Positions 5,199 through 5,939 of a stretch of 5,939 bases of DNA are shown in pieces. Origin of the DNA: Alphaproteobacteria bacterium (GTDB lineage Bacteria; Pseudomonadota; Alphaproteobacteria; Reyranellales; Reyranellaceae); contig JABCYT010000249.1 in assembly GCA_013290035.1 (NCBI GenBank), positions 1 to 5,939 on the forward strand, written 5' to 3'. The notes beneath the pieces were generated by a model. It was not told the origin of the DNA and made no database searches. It saw only the letters and a list, made by a program, of their open reading frames with translations. How positions within the stretch are numbered: position 1 is the first letter of the stretch; the number at the start of each line of letters is the position of its first letter. A program made the translations under genes and the position numbers.

Positions 5199-5939
5199 CG
5201 CTCGTCCCGCGGGTTCAGCGCATCGCGCAGGCCGTCGCCCAACAGGTTGAAGCAGATCGCCGTCGTGGCGATGGCGAGCGACGGCGCCACGATCACCCAC
5301 GGCGCCTGATGCATGAAGCGGCGCGCCTCCGACACCATCAGTCCCCACTCCGACGCCGGCGGCTGGGCGCCCAATCCGAGGAAGGACAGCGTGGCGAACA
5401 GCATGACGGCGAAGGCGACGCGGATCGTCGCCTCGATGATCACCGGCGCGGCGACGTTGGGCAGCATCTCGCGCAGCACGATCCAGCTCCCGCTTTCGCC
5501 GCGGGCGATCGCCGCCTTGACGTATTCCTGCTGGCGGACGGCCAGCGCCACCGAGCGCGTCACCCGCGCCATGCTGGGCACGACGGAAATCGCGATGGCG
5601 AACGCCGCGTTCAGGCTGCCCTTGCCGAGCGTGCTGACCAGGATCAGCGCCAGCAGCAGGTGCGGCACCGCCATCACGGCGTCGATCGTGCGCGTGATGG
5701 CCTCGTCCCACCAGCCGCCGAGATAGGCCGACAGCGTGCCGATGCAGGCGCCGACCGCGGCGCCCGAAAAGGTCGCGGCGACGGCCAGCGGGATGGTCGA
5801 GCGCGCGCCGATTAGGAGGCGGCTCAGCACATCGCGGCCGAGCTGGTCGGCGCCGAACCAGTGCTTTATGCCGGGCGCCGCGAACCGGCCGGCGAAGTCC
5901 ATCGCTTCGGGTTGGTAGGGAGCCGCCACCCCGCCGAGG
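5195..5939 (-). CDS. DppC/OppC-type ABC importer permease, 5' end outside window
   Basis: An inner-membrane permease of the dipeptide/oligopeptide/nickel importer class, forming the channel with a DppB-type partner. Numbering from the GTG at 5929, seen are HWFGADQLGRDVLSRLLIGAR (24-43), the usual entry motif of DppC proteins. Hydrophobic membrane segments lie near 47-70, 84-101, 108-121, 160-187 and 211-230. The ATPase-docking EAA loop is EYVKAAIARGESGSWIVLREMLPN (135-158), followed by LSFLGLG (181-187) and the C-terminal FNLLGDGLRDALNPR. The reading frame stays open through the window edge (upstream codons read L-G-G), and the first membrane segment expected in full-length DppC, about 280-300 aa, is absent. 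GTG at 5929 is therefore internal and the gene begins beyond 5939. The stop overlaps the ATPase start by 4 nt. Substrate cannot be read from the permease. Confidence 0.93.
   Translation of the reverse strand, partial: LGGVAAPYQPEAMDFAGRFAAPGIKHWFGADQLGRDVLSRLLIGARSTIPLAVAATFSGAAVGACIGTLSAYLGGWWDEAITRTIDAVMAVPHLLLALILVSTLGKGSLNAAFAIAISVVPSMARVTRSVALAVRQQEYVKAAIARGESGSWIVLREMLPNVAAPVIIEATIRVAFAVMLFATLSFLGLGAQPPASEWGLMVSEARRFMHQAPWVIVAPSLAIATTAICFNLLGDGLRDALNPRDER

Noticed and set aside
2539..5309. Long plus-strand open frames antisense to the M20 and ATPase genes (2539-3666 and 3669-5309)
   Set aside because: They lie opposite strongly recognisable genes, encode His/Arg/Asp-rich sequence with no family motifs, and are expected by chance in high-GC DNA.
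5927..5929. GTG as the true start of the permease
   Set aside because: The frame stays open to the window edge, no ribosome site is visible, and a start here would remove the first membrane segment found in DppC-type permeases.

Overview
The window is high-GC DNA whose codon use and gene families suggest a free-living alphaproteobacterium, perhaps of the Bradyrhizobium/Rhodopseudomonas/Reyranella kind. A palindromic intergenic repeat at 2262-2370 has arms of the type CCTCATCCTGAGGAGC...GTCTCGAAGG, which I remember as common between genes in such genomes. That recollection is from memory and was not searched, so the assignment is tentative. There are five protein-coding genes, one cut by the right edge. 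I see no tRNA, rRNA, CRISPR array, insertion sequence or phage gene.

Layout. (1) 31-690, minus: a DUF1028 protein of 219 aa, a small Ntn-hydrolase-like family of unknown reaction. (2) 691-828: a divergent intergenic spacer with a near-consensus sigma-54 (-24/-12) promoter reading rightwards, a GC-rich inverted repeat and a short direct repeat. (3) 829-2139, plus: an FMN-dependent monooxygenase of the NtaA/SnaA/DszA/DmoA group of luciferase-like enzymes. (4) 2140-2394: a spacer between convergent genes, containing the 109-bp palindromic repeat. (5) 2395-5939, minus: the 3' part of an operon read right to left. It holds a DppC/OppC-type permease (5' end outside the window), a fused double-ATPase subunit whose start overlaps the permease stop (ATGA), and, 14 nt further on, an M20-family hydrolase.

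How the genes may work together. The minus-strand operon looks like an uptake system for a peptide or peptide-like compound, followed by a cytoplasmic amidase/peptidase-like enzyme. The missing DppA-like binding protein and DppB-like permease probably lie beyond position 5939. The adjacent flavin monooxygenase could cleave a C-S, C-N or similar bond in the imported compound or its product. Monooxygenase, M20 hydrolase and ABC transporter also occur together in the Bacillus yxe and ytm/sna-type operons for modified cysteines, but the transporter class differs here and the link is inference.

The points most worth a second look are the M20 protein, where three of the five expected metal ligands appear substituted although the rest of the fold looks intact, and the sigma-54 promoter, which places the monooxygenase transcript start almost on top of its first ATG.
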